From the NCBI GenBank assembly GCA_002862165.1, contig PKCL01000306.1, positions 1-15,290 on the forward strand: a stretch of DNA of 15,290 bases, in the 5' to 3' direction. Positions 7,983 through 15,272 of this stretch are shown piece after piece; the first letter of the stretch is position 1; every line of letters begins with the position of its first letter. Source of the stretch: Planctomycetaceae bacterium (GTDB lineage: Bacteria > Planctomycetota > Planctomycetia > Pirellulales > UBA1268). The notes beneath the pieces are model-generated. The model ran no database searches, had not been told where the DNA came from, and was given only the letters and a program-made list of their open reading frames with translations. The position numbers were made by a program, and so were the translations under genes.

Positions 7983-8486
7983 TCAGTCATGATTTATTTT
8001 TGCTTCGACACATGCCTTGAGTGCCTTTCTAAGCCGATATAACGACACTCGTATACCGGCCTCCGACCGCCCGGTTTCCTCTGCATATGCTCGAAGCGTG
8101 TTCTTTCCAGAATATCGATTCTCCAACAGCACACGGTCTTCCTCGCGCAGGCCTTTAAGGCAGCCCCGAAGCGCCTTGGCTGTTTCGTCACTATCATCAG
8201 CATTCTCTGTCACAAAGAGCATCTCTTCAGCCTGTTCCGAGAGCACGGTCTCTTTCCTTCGTGTCCTATCCCGCCTGTGGGCGAGAATTTCATACCGCAC
8301 AATCGTATTGATCCACTTTCGGAAATTTGTCCCGTGCACGAACGTGTTTCGCTTCTCCCACGCCACAAGATTCGAACGTTGAAGAATGTCACCTGTTGCC
8401 GCACCACAGAAAACAACCGCGCGAATAATACGTCGCAGACGCTCTTGTTCAGAACTCAAAAGTCCAGCGAAGTCATCGTCTGTCAT
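7983..8486 (-). CDS. ECF-type RNA polymerase sigma factor
   Basis: This 167-residue sigma-70 family protein is the size of a planctomycete/verrucomicrobial ECF sigma factor (the group often labelled 'Rhodopirellula/Verrucomicrobium family'). Region 2 spans about 8-75, with the promoter-melting part FRKWINTIVRYEILAHRRD (55-73). An acidic linker (ENADDSDE, 94-101) follows. Region 4 (about 105-158) carries a helix-turn-helix, LRAYAEETGRSEAGIRVSLYRLRKAL. There is no region 1 or 3. GGAAG lies 6 bases before the ATG. The FecR/LamG gene follows directly and probably encodes its membrane-bound antagonist. The regulon cannot be read from the sequence, but autoregulation is usual in such pairs, and two abutting palindromes sit upstream (8537-8553). 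The C-terminus lacks the extra sensory domains seen in some planctomycete sigma factors. Confidence 0.9.
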   Translation of the reverse strand: MTDDDFAGLLSSEQERLRRIIRAVVFCGAATGDILQRSNLVAWEKRNTFVHGTNFRKWINTIVRYEILAHRRDRTRRKETVLSEQAEEMLFVTENADDSDETAKALRGCLKGLREEDRVLLENRYSGKNTLRAYAEETGRSEAGIRVSLYRLRKALKACVEAKINHD

Positions 8487-8536
8487 GTGCTTCCAAAACC
8501 TTCTTCTTCGCTGGTAGACTCCGCAACCGGATCAAA

Positions 8537-8553
8537 CGTTAACGGCCGCGGCC
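8537..8553. promoter_or_regulatory. Two abutting palindromes upstream of the sigma gene
   Basis: CGTTAACG (8537-8544) and GGCCGCGGCC (8544-8553) are both perfect palindromes and share one base. They lie 51-67 bases upstream of the sigma factor ATG in a 152-base gap that also follows the sulfatase stop. This is a natural place for an operator of the sensor operon. No clear sigma70 -35/-10 pair is visible, as expected if the operon uses its own ECF factor. Function is inferred from position only. Confidence 0.35.
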
Positions 8554-8638
8554 AAAAACTGCAGGAAAACACGTTTCGTGGCGAAAACAGCCCCTTCAAC
8601 GGCACCCTCCGCTCTTTCGATTCATACTGTTTACATTA

Positions 8639-10270
8639 CTACCGCCCGTCACCCTCATACGTAATCTGACCATTCTGAGGCGGCGGTGGCCACGGGTACG
8701 TCCCTGCTTCCCATACCTGCTGCTGTTCACGCCGAACCTTCTCAACGTGAGACCGTATTTCTTCCGGAACGGAAGCGTTCTCAAGCTGCCCATAAACAAA
8801 TGGAAGGGCGGGATCCATAACGTGGGAGAGATCACCTAACGGTGGTCGCTCGGCTGACAGCGTAAGAATTCTTTTCCGCAACTCGATCACAATTTCAGGA
8901 TGTAACTCAGATACATCATCTTGTTCACGAGGGTCAGCTTGCAGATTGAACAGTGCCTCCCCGACGAGTTTCCACTGCCCACTCCGTATTGAAGGAAGTC
9001 GAACACTTCCAGTGGCCTCAATGAGTATCTCTGTCCTCGGACTTTTCTCACCTTTGAAAATAACAGTACTCATATCATGACCATCCAGCGGGAGGGCTTG
9101 ATTCGTTGAGCCACTTCCGATGGAAACAAGTGTTGGAAAGAGATCTGTGACATGCATCAGCTCCTTGCAAACTGATGCCGGCGCAATGGCTCCAGGCCAT
9201 CGAAATACGCAGGGCACACGAATGCCACCCTCAAAGGTCGTATTTTTTGTGCCTCGCCACGGCCGATTGACTTCCTCAGTGAGTCCACCGTTATCATTCG
9301 TAAAAATCACCAAAGTGTTTTCTGCAATCCCTAACTGCTCAATGGAGTGCACAATTCGTCCAACGGCTTCATCAAGGCACCGAATTGCAGCACCGCGTTT
9401 ATCAAAGACGTCCCGATGTCGTGGAATCTCCTCAAGCGGACCATGAATCGCATTAAACGCTACGTAATGGAAAAACGGTTCTCTTCCCTCTGCATGCATA
9501 GTCATGAGCCGGATGGCCTCGTCAGCGATTAGATCTGTTGAATACCCTTTTTCCAAAACTGGCTGCTGATCCCTATGCCAATCAAAAACACAGAACGGTT
9601 GTGGGGCATTGTGCGGAATGAGATACGAGTTGTAATCAATACCCCATCCATAATGCCCGTACTGATGATCGAACCCACGAGCCAATGGAAGATGCTCAGG
9701 TAGCCACTCGCCGAGGTGCCATTTCCCAATCATGGCAGTTGTATAGCCGGTCTCGTGGAGGGCATCAGCCAGTGTTCGTTCACGTGGGTTGAGCCCATGA
9801 ATTCGTCGCGTTGGTGTTCCGTCGGTGAGTCTCGCCAACGGAATATTGAGGAGCGCAAGATAATCGGGCTTCCCAAAGTCCTCACTCCTCCAATCCATCC
9901 ACTGACGGTATGGATACCGTCCAGTTAACAATGCACTTCGTGAGGTCGCACAGACTGGGGTCATACAGAACTGATTAAACTGCATGCCCTCTTCAGCAAG
10001 CTGATCAATCATTGGAGTAAGCCGCACATCACCACCATGGAAACCAGGATCAGCCCACCCAAGATCATCTGCGAGAATCAAAACAATATTTGGGCGACTA
10101 TTGAGGTGACCACCGGTACGGGAGTCTGGCTCACCAGCTTCTCCCCAAAGAGAAAGAAAAATGACACTGGATGCACAACACACGACCAGCAGAACACCAG
10201 ACAAGCAAAACCCTTTAAAAAATCGACTCACCACCAGCATCCATCTATTTTTGAGAACAACCAAAGACAT
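8639..10270 (-). CDS. Type I sulfatase, exported or membrane-anchored
   Basis: This formylglycine-dependent sulfatase (PF00884) is 543 residues from the ATG at 10270. A hydrophobic segment at about 21-42 (CLSGVLLVVCCASSVIFLSL) is a signal peptide or anchor. Metal-binding DD lies in LILADDLGW (64-72). The nucleophile motif is C107-A-T-S-R111 followed by SALLTGRYPYR. Others are IGKWHLGEW (181-189), the NAIHGP histidine (273-278), NDNGG (325-329) and RGTKNTTFEGG (339-349). The third motif position is Thr, where the formylglycine-generating enzyme prefers Pro. The substrate is unknown; the fold resembles arylsulfatase-A-like planctomycete enzymes. An upstream ATG at 10384 would leave 2 bases to the divergent sulfatase and adds 38 residues without signal character, so I prefer 10270, which has GGGTGGAAG just upstream. 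It ends 152 bases before the sigma gene on the same strand. Confidence 0.9.
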   Translation of the reverse strand: MSLVVLKNRWMLVVSRFFKGFCLSGVLLVVCCASSVIFLSLWGEAGEPDSRTGGHLNSRPNIVLILADDLGWADPGFHGGDVRLTPMIDQLAEEGMQFNQFCMTPVCATSRSALLTGRYPYRQWMDWRSEDFGKPDYLALLNIPLARLTDGTPTRRIHGLNPRERTLADALHETGYTTAMIGKWHLGEWLPEHLPLARGFDHQYGHYGWGIDYNSYLIPHNAPQPFCVFDWHRDQQPVLEKGYSTDLIADEAIRLMTMHAEGREPFFHYVAFNAIHGPLEEIPRHRDVFDKRGAAIRCLDEAVGRIVHSIEQLGIAENTLVIFTNDNGGLTEEVNRPWRGTKNTTFEGGIRVPCVFRWPGAIAPASVCKELMHVTDLFPTLVSIGSGSTNQALPLDGHDMSTVIFKGEKSPRTEILIEATGSVRLPSIRSGQWKLVGEALFNLQADPREQDDVSELHPEIVIELRKRILTLSAERPPLGDLSHVMDPALPFVYGQLENASVPEEIRSHVEKVRREQQQVWEAGTYPWPPPPQNGQITYEGDGR

Positions 10271-10320
10271 CTTCCACCCTGCAATTCTTCTTGGTTGGTA
10301 TAGTACTAGGTTTGGGAGGC

Positions 10321-10335
10321 TGACATGACACGTCA
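10321..10335. promoter_or_regulatory. Near-perfect inverted repeat between the divergent sulfatases
   Basis: The sequence TGACATG-A-CACGTCA has 7-base arms that match at six of seven positions. It sits near the middle of the roughly 116-base region between the starts of the two divergent sulfatase genes. That is where one dimeric regulator could control both. A TTGACG hexamer on the minus strand overlaps its right arm, but no good -10 lies at 16-18 bases, so I do not call a promoter. Confidence 0.4.
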
Positions 10336-10386
10336 AGCACCATTTTACGAACTCTAAACACATACGCCACAACATATTCAACACAG

Positions 10387-12105
10387 ATGTCTCAACACAT
10401 CAGGACATTACATTCTATGAATTTCTCTCGACTCATGTGCATCACGTCATTCTTCCTCGCGTTACCTGCAATCGCAGCAGATCAACCAAACATTCTCTAC
10501 ATCATGTCTGACGATCATGCTGCACACGCCATCTCCGCTTATCAGGGACGCTTGGCTGGAATTGCTCCGACACCACATCTCGACCGAATCGCAAACGAAG
10601 GCGCACTGTTTACAAATGCCTTCTGCACAAATTCCATTTGCTCTCCGTCACGGGCCTGCGTCATCACGGGTCAATACAACCACACGAATGGTGTGTTTGA
10701 CCTCGGCGGCAGGATCCAACCAGACAGCCAAATGCTTCCGCTCCAGATGCATGACGCTGGTTACGAAACAGCGATGATTGGAAAGTGGCACCTCAAGGCC
10801 GAACCGGCTGCCTTTGATTACTACTGCGTCTTGCCAGGACAAGGACGATATCACAATCCCCAATTCCGGATTCGCGGACCAAAACCCTGGGGTAAGAATA
10901 CGATCGATTTCCAGGACAAGCATGTCACGGATGTAATCACTGACCTTTCGATAGAGTGGCTTGAACACAAACGCGACAAATCAAAACCATTCTTTCTTAT
11001 GCACCACTACAAGGCACCACACGATTACTTTGACAATGCACCACGATACGAGTCATATCTTGCCGATATCGACATTCCATCACCTACCTCTCTTTGGAAG
11101 ATGAACCCACGCTTCGGATCGCTTGCTACTCGTGGCGACCGCGACGAACTTGTCCCACACATTGGTACATCTATCGGCGGCAGGAACCCTCGCCGCTCGT
11201 ACCTCAGTGACTTACCATCACGATATCCGGATGAATTTCCCACCAACTTTGACCCAAACAACTATTCAGATGATGAAAATAAAAAATTCGCCTACAACGC
11301 GTACCTGAAAAAGTTTCTGCGTTGCGTCAAAGGCATCGATGACAACATCGGCCGACTTCTTCAGAAGCTTGATGCATTGGGGCAGCTTGACAATACGATC
11401 ATCGTGTACACCGCAGACCAAGGCTTCATGCTCGGGGAACACGACTATCAGGACAAGCGGTGGATGTATGAACAGTCTCAGCGAATGCCACTCATGATTC
11501 GTTACCCAAAACGGGTGAAACCTGGACAACGGTTTGACACACTTGTTGAGAACGTCGACTTCGCTCCTACGCTTCTGGAATACGCTGGAGCAACCATTCC
11601 AAATACGGTTCAAGGACGATCATTTCGCTCGCTGCTTGAAACCGGCCGCGAACCCGATAGCTGGAAGAAGGAAACCTACTACCGGTACTGGATGCACATG
11701 GCCCATCACGACAACCCCGCTCACGTTGGTATTCGAACGAAAACTCACAAGCTTATCTTCTACTATGGCTGCAACTATGACGGAGGCTACCGCACGCCAC
11801 CGGGCTGGGAACTCTATGATCTTGTCAGTGACCCGGCCGAAACGATCAACGTCTACGATAACCCCGAGAACACTGACCTCGTTGCCGACTTAAAGGCTCG
11901 GCTTGCTACCTTGCGGCAGCGGATAGGCGACGATGGAACTCATTACCCCGCGTGCGAACAAATACTCCAAGAATACTGGGACTACGACACGAGGAGTCGG
12001 AAAAAAGCAATACAAATTTCCCATGAGTTTCTCGCACGACGACTTGGTGAACTCGCTCGTGGAAACCGAACGCCGAAGACATACGTAGGAACAGATCATG
12101 AATGA
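10387..12105 (+). CDS. Type I sulfatase, secreted (GlcNAc-6-sulfatase/iduronate-sulfatase-like)
   Basis: This 572-residue sulfatase has a signal peptide at about 12-31 (SRLMCITSFFLALPAIA, probable cut near AIA/ADQ). Metal-binding DD lies at 42-43 (IMSDDHAAH). The nucleophile motif is canonical, C85-S-P-S-R (formylglycine site). Others are IGKWHLK (131-137), MHHYKAPHDYF with H212 (205-215), TADQGFMLGEHDYQDKRWMYEQ (342-363) and a C-terminal sulfatase subdomain (WELYDLVSDPAE, about 474-485). The DQGFMLGEH…K(R)WMYE…RMPLMIRYP string is typical of the group annotated as N-acetylglucosamine-6-sulfatase or 'mucin-desulfating' sulfatases, but the true substrate is open. An ATG at 10420 (codon 12) is an alternative start giving a more classical signal; neither has a Shine-Dalgarno. 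It is divergent from the other sulfatase and ends 19 bases from the 3' end of tRNA-Ser. Confidence 0.92.
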   Translation: MSQHIRTLHSMNFSRLMCITSFFLALPAIAADQPNILYIMSDDHAAHAISAYQGRLAGIAPTPHLDRIANEGALFTNAFCTNSICSPSRACVITGQYNHTNGVFDLGGRIQPDSQMLPLQMHDAGYETAMIGKWHLKAEPAAFDYYCVLPGQGRYHNPQFRIRGPKPWGKNTIDFQDKHVTDVITDLSIEWLEHKRDKSKPFFLMHHYKAPHDYFDNAPRYESYLADIDIPSPTSLWKMNPRFGSLATRGDRDELVPHIGTSIGGRNPRRSYLSDLPSRYPDEFPTNFDPNNYSDDENKKFAYNAYLKKFLRCVKGIDDNIGRLLQKLDALGQLDNTIIVYTADQGFMLGEHDYQDKRWMYEQSQRMPLMIRYPKRVKPGQRFDTLVENVDFAPTLLEYAGATIPNTVQGRSFRSLLETGREPDSWKKETYYRYWMHMAHHDNPAHVGIRTKTHKLIFYYGCNYDGGYRTPPGWELYDLVSDPAETINVYDNPENTDLVADLKARLATLRQRIGDDGTHYPACEQILQEYWDYDTRSRKKAIQISHEFLARRLGELARGNRTPKTYVGTDHE

Positions 12106-12124
12106 CTCTGAACATATCAGAAAG

Positions 12125-12211
12125 CGGACGGGGTGGGATTTGAACCCACGAGACGCTTTCACGTCTGCCGGTTTTCAAGACCGGTGCATTCAACCGCTCT
12201 GCCACCCGTCC
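12125..12211 (-). tRNA. tRNA-Ser (anticodon UGA)
   Basis: This 87-nt class II tRNA folds fully by eye. The acceptor stem is GGACGGG/CCCGTCC with discriminator G, as usual for serine. The D stem is GCA/TGC with a GG in the loop. The anticodon stem is CCGGT/ACCGG with loop CTTGAAA, so the anticodon is TGA (reads UCA, and UCG by wobble). The long variable arm has stem AGACG/CGTCT, and the T arm GTGGG-TTCAAAT-CCCAC. CCA is not encoded (CTTTC follows), so it is added by the CCA enzyme. It stands alone, with its 3' end facing the end of the plus-strand sulfatase. Confidence 0.97.
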
Positions 12212-12290
12212 GAGTGACACATCGACCGGAATTCTGGCCGATGCATACATGATCTTACATCGCTTCATGTCCGAGCCACAGTGGTTACCT

Positions 12291-12319
12291 TTGACGCCCG
12301 AACTTTACTACTTTACAGT
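12291..12319 (+). promoter_or_regulatory. Sigma70-type promoter for the DUF6800-like gene
   Basis: TTGACG (12291-12296) and TACAGT (12314-12319) are separated by exactly 17 bases, followed by an A/T-rich stretch. The predicted start would lie about 30 bases before the ATG at 12357. This is the best match to the housekeeping consensus seen in the window. Confidence 0.6.
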
Positions 12320-12342
12320 ATAAAAACAAATTAGAACTATAA

Positions 12343-12347
12343 AGGAG
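12343..12347 (+). promoter_or_regulatory. Strong Shine-Dalgarno (AGGAG)
   Basis: AAAGGAGAG includes AGGAG with 9 bases to the ATG at 12357. Most other genes here have weak or no such site, so this gene is probably well translated. It also fixes the start. Confidence 0.75.
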
Positions 12348-12356
12348 AGATTCGTA

Positions 12357-12551
12357 ATGGGTGGCATCAGCAACCGCATGAAAGAAATTAAGCGTCGACG
12401 TCATCGCCGCAAAACAGTCACAAAACTTCAAAGCAAACTCACCAAAGCAACGACCAGTGAGAAACAAGTCATTGCAGAGAAGCTTCGTAAATTGACTCCG
12501 GGATGTGAAGACCTCATCGTGCAACTTGGCATTGAAGACGGCAAGGCGTAA
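12357..12551 (+). CDS. Small basic DUF6800-like planctomycete protein
   Basis: This 64-residue protein has a strongly basic N-terminal half (MGGISNRMKEIKRRRHRRKT) followed by a helical segment (LQSKLTKATTSEKQVIAEKLRKLTPG) and a short acidic end. The pattern GISNR-x-x-EI-x-RRR-x-R-x-K, then A-x-x-S-E-K-x-V-I-A-E-K-x-R-x-x-TPG matches what I recall of DUF6800, a small family known from planctomycetes. The arginine cluster suggests nucleic-acid or ribosome contact, but no function is established. It has its own promoter (12291-12319) and a strong Shine-Dalgarno. It converges on clpB, with stops 46 bases apart. Confidence that it is a gene is high; the family name is from memory. Confidence 0.83.
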   Translation: MGGISNRMKEIKRRRHRRKTVTKLQSKLTKATTSEKQVIAEKLRKLTPGCEDLIVQLGIEDGKA

Positions 12552-12557
12552 CCTGCT

Positions 12558-12578
12558 CCGTATTGACTCCGTCAACGG
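12558..12578. terminator. Weak hairpin between convergent genes
   Basis: CCG-TA-TTGAC-TCC-GTCAA-CGG pairs as TTGAC/GTCAA plus CCG/CGG with a TA bulge, in the 45 bases between the DUF6800-like stop and the clpB stop. No T-run follows on either strand, so intrinsic termination is doubtful. Position between convergent genes is the main support. Confidence 0.3.
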
Positions 12579-12596
12579 CACCACCAAGCACATCAC

Positions 12597-15272
12597 CTAG
12601 TGCTTTGACTTCGTAAAAAGAAATTCATCTTGACGAAAGTCTATGGTGACCTGGTCACCCTCAACGAACGCACCACTAAGCAGTTCTTTTGCCAGAGAAT
12701 TTTGTAGCTGCTGCTGTATTACTCGCTTGAGTGGTCTCGCGCCATAGGCTGGGTCATACCCCAATCGGGCAATCTCATCGACTACGGCATCTCCGTACTC
12801 AAGTGTGATCCCTGCTTTCTTCGACTGTTTGACAAGCTGTGCTAATTGCAACGAAACAATGCGATGAATATGTCGCTGATCGAGTGGATGAAAAATAATT
12901 GTTTCATCAATTCGATTCAGGAATTCTGGTAGGAACCGTGTTGCGAGAGACTCTTGAACCGCTTCACGGATTTCTTCCTCACTGCCCTTTTCTTTGGTGA
13001 TCTCTTGGATAAGTTGACTCCCAACGTTACTCGTCATCACCACAATCGTATTGGTAAAGTCGACGGTATGGCCAAGACTATCCGTCAAACGTCCGTCATC
13101 AAGTACCTGAAGCAGTACATTAAAAACATCACGATGTGCTTTCTCGATCTCGTCAAGAAGCACAACTGAATAGGGACGCCGCCGAACCGCCTCGGTCAGC
13201 CGTCCACCTTCTTCATAACCGACATAGCCAGGAGGCGCACCAATCAAACGGGCAACGGTGTGTTTCTCCATATATTCACTCATGTCAATCCGCACCATTG
13301 CATTCTCATCATCGAAGAGAACCTCCGCCAGAGCCTTGCACAGTTCTGTTTTGCCGACACCGGTGGGACCAAGAAATATGAAAGATCCAATAGGCCGATT
13401 TGGATCCTGTAACCCCGACCGACTTCGCCGAACCGCATTACTCACCGCCTCAACTGCTTCCTCTTGCCCAATCAAACGCTGATGGAGGCGTTCCTCCAGA
13501 ACAAGCAGTTTTGCCTTCTCAGCTTCAACCAGCCGCGTGACTGGAATGCCGGTCCATGAACTCACTACCTCGGCAATTTCTTCAGGACCGACTGACCGGC
13601 GGAGCAGACGCTTCGTAGGCTGTGTCTTCTTCCTGGCATTTTTCTCGGTAGCATCTTTCTCAGCAGCATCTTTCTCTGCCTCTTCCTGTTCAAGCCGTGA
13701 TGCGAGTTGTTTTTTTGCAACATCGAGTTCGTAAAGCTGTTGATACATCTCCTCGCTGACTGACTGGCCGAGGGATTGTCGCTCATTTACCTGCACGTTA
13801 ACTTTATCGAACGCCAGTTGTGCTTCATCTAACTTTTGTCGAAGTTCTTGGGCACTTCCAACGCCGGATTTCTCTGCTTCCCACTGTTCACGAAGACTCG
13901 CTAGCTTCTGCCGAAGATCAGCCGCTTCACTTTCAATCTCAATGAGCCTGTCTTGTGCATGCGACTCTGTCTCTTCAGCAAGTTGTCGACCGGCGAGTTC
14001 CAGCTGTACTAGGCGTCTTTGCACCTCATCTATTTCACTCGGAACGCTCTGTAATTCCATCGCAATACGACTTGTCGCCTCATCCATAAGGTCAATTGCC
14101 TTATCTGGCAAAAAGCGATCTGCAATGTAACGATAAGACAACTCAGCAGCCGCAACGAGTGCCGAATCATTGATCTTGACGCCCTTATGATGCGCCTCAT
14201 ACCGAGGCTTCAGGCCTCGAAGTATTGCAATCGTATCCTCAACCGACGGCTCCCCAACGAACACTGGCTGGAAGCGACGCTCAAGCGCTGCATCCTTTTC
14301 AATATGCTTGCGGAATTCGTCGAGAGTTGTTGCGCCAATGCATCGCAATTCACCACGCGCAAGAGCTGGCTTCAGAAGATTTGCCGCGTCAGAGCCACCC
14401 TCTGCAGCACCCGCACCAATTACCGTATGCAGTTCATCGATAAACAAAATCACGCTGCCGGCAGCTGATTCAACTTCACGCAGAATTGCTTTAAGCCGAT
14501 CTTCGAACTCACCACGGTATTTTGTCCCTGCAATAAGCGATCCAAGGTCAAGCGCAATGACCCGACGATTCCGTAATGTCTCTGGCACATCAGACTGCAC
14601 AATACGCAGGGCAAGCCCCTCCGCAATAGCTGTCTTTCCAACGCCAGGCTCACCGATGAGAACTGGGTTGTTTTTTGTTCGACGTGATAATACCTGAATG
14701 ACACGACGAATCTCTGAGTCTCGACCGATCACTGGATCCAACTTACCCTGACTCGCCCGCTGTACGAGATCGATGCCATACTTATCAAGTGCCTGAAACT
14801 TTTCTTCTGGACTCTGATCAGTGACACGCGAACTGCCGCGGACCGCCTGCAATCCTGCTAGAATCTCTTTTTCAGTGACGGCTGAAAGTTTCAGAACGTT
14901 TTGCGCCTTCGATGGTGCTTTAGAGAGCGCAATGAGCAGATGATCCGTTGATACAAAATCATCTTTCATCGTTCCCGACTCAGACGTTGCGATTTCAAAC
15001 ACCTTCATGAGTTCTTGATCAGGCTGCGGCTGTGCTCCACCAGCAACCTTTGGAAGATGCGACAGTTCTGCTTCAATAATTCGCTCGAGATGTCCACGCT
15101 CAACACCAATTTTTTCCAGCAACGGACGCACAATGCCTTCCTGCTCGGCAACAAGTGCAGACAAGAGATGTACTGGTGTTGTCTGGGGGTTGCCCCGATC
15201 TGCAGCAAGATCCACTGCACGCTGAACCGATTCCTGAGCCTTGATTGTAAATTTATCAAATCGAAATGCCAT
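12597..15272 (-). CDS. clpB: ClpB disaggregase (Hsp100 AAA+ ATPase)
   Basis: This 891-residue, complete ClpB is the ATP-driven disaggregase that pulls proteins out of aggregates with DnaK in the cytoplasm. It has the N domain (about 1-145), NBD1 with Walker A GEPGVGKT (207-214) and Walker B ILFIDE (275-280), a coiled-coil middle domain (about 405-550), NBD2 with Walker A GPTGVGKT (635-642) and Walker B VVLLDE (703-708), and the C domain with YGARPLKRVIQ (843-853). The middle domain distinguishes it from ClpA and ClpC. It is longer than E. coli ClpB (857 residues). Much of the excess is a charged insert at about 528-554 that includes three pentapeptide repeats (AEKDA, AEKDA, TEKNA) just before RLLRRSVG. 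AAAGGA (15281-15286 on the minus strand) lies 8 bases before the ATG and fixes the start. Heat-shock elements would lie beyond the right edge. Confidence 0.97.
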   Translation of the reverse strand: MAFRFDKFTIKAQESVQRAVDLAADRGNPQTTPVHLLSALVAEQEGIVRPLLEKIGVERGHLERIIEAELSHLPKVAGGAQPQPDQELMKVFEIATSESGTMKDDFVSTDHLLIALSKAPSKAQNVLKLSAVTEKEILAGLQAVRGSSRVTDQSPEEKFQALDKYGIDLVQRASQGKLDPVIGRDSEIRRVIQVLSRRTKNNPVLIGEPGVGKTAIAEGLALRIVQSDVPETLRNRRVIALDLGSLIAGTKYRGEFEDRLKAILREVESAAGSVILFIDELHTVIGAGAAEGGSDAANLLKPALARGELRCIGATTLDEFRKHIEKDAALERRFQPVFVGEPSVEDTIAILRGLKPRYEAHHKGVKINDSALVAAAELSYRYIADRFLPDKAIDLMDEATSRIAMELQSVPSEIDEVQRRLVQLELAGRQLAEETESHAQDRLIEIESEAADLRQKLASLREQWEAEKSGVGSAQELRQKLDEAQLAFDKVNVQVNERQSLGQSVSEEMYQQLYELDVAKKQLASRLEQEEAEKDAAEKDATEKNARKKTQPTKRLLRRSVGPEEIAEVVSSWTGIPVTRLVEAEKAKLLVLEERLHQRLIGQEEAVEAVSNAVRRSRSGLQDPNRPIGSFIFLGPTGVGKTELCKALAEVLFDDENAMVRIDMSEYMEKHTVARLIGAPPGYVGYEEGGRLTEAVRRRPYSVVLLDEIEKAHRDVFNVLLQVLDDGRLTDSLGHTVDFTNTIVVMTSNVGSQLIQEITKEKGSEEEIREAVQESLATRFLPEFLNRIDETIIFHPLDQRHIHRIVSLQLAQLVKQSKKAGITLEYGDAVVDEIARLGYDPAYGARPLKRVIQQQLQNSLAKELLSGAFVEGDQVTIDFRQDEFLFTKSKH
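13636..13680 (-). repeat. Three tandem 15-base repeats inside clpB
   Basis: Units at 13636-13650, 13651-13665 and 13666-13680 share GCAT(C/T)TTTCTC at their left end; the second and third agree over the first 12 bases. They keep the reading frame and encode the pentapeptides AEKDA/AEKDA/TEKNA at about residues 532-546 of ClpB. The near identity at DNA level suggests recent slippage duplication. Confidence 0.8.

Noticed and set aside
10300..10336. Minus-strand TTGACG with TACTAT as a sulfatase promoter
   Set aside because: The spacing is about 25 bases, too long for a sigma70-type promoter.
10271..10384. N-terminal extension of the minus-strand sulfatase to the ATG at 10384
   Set aside because: It would leave only 2 bases to the divergent gene's start and adds 38 residues ahead of the signal segment without family support.
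12105..12211. Sulfatase/PSD1 block as an island integrated at tRNA-Ser
   Set aside because: The tRNA 3' end does face the block, but I found no second copy of that end, no integrase and no composition break within the window.
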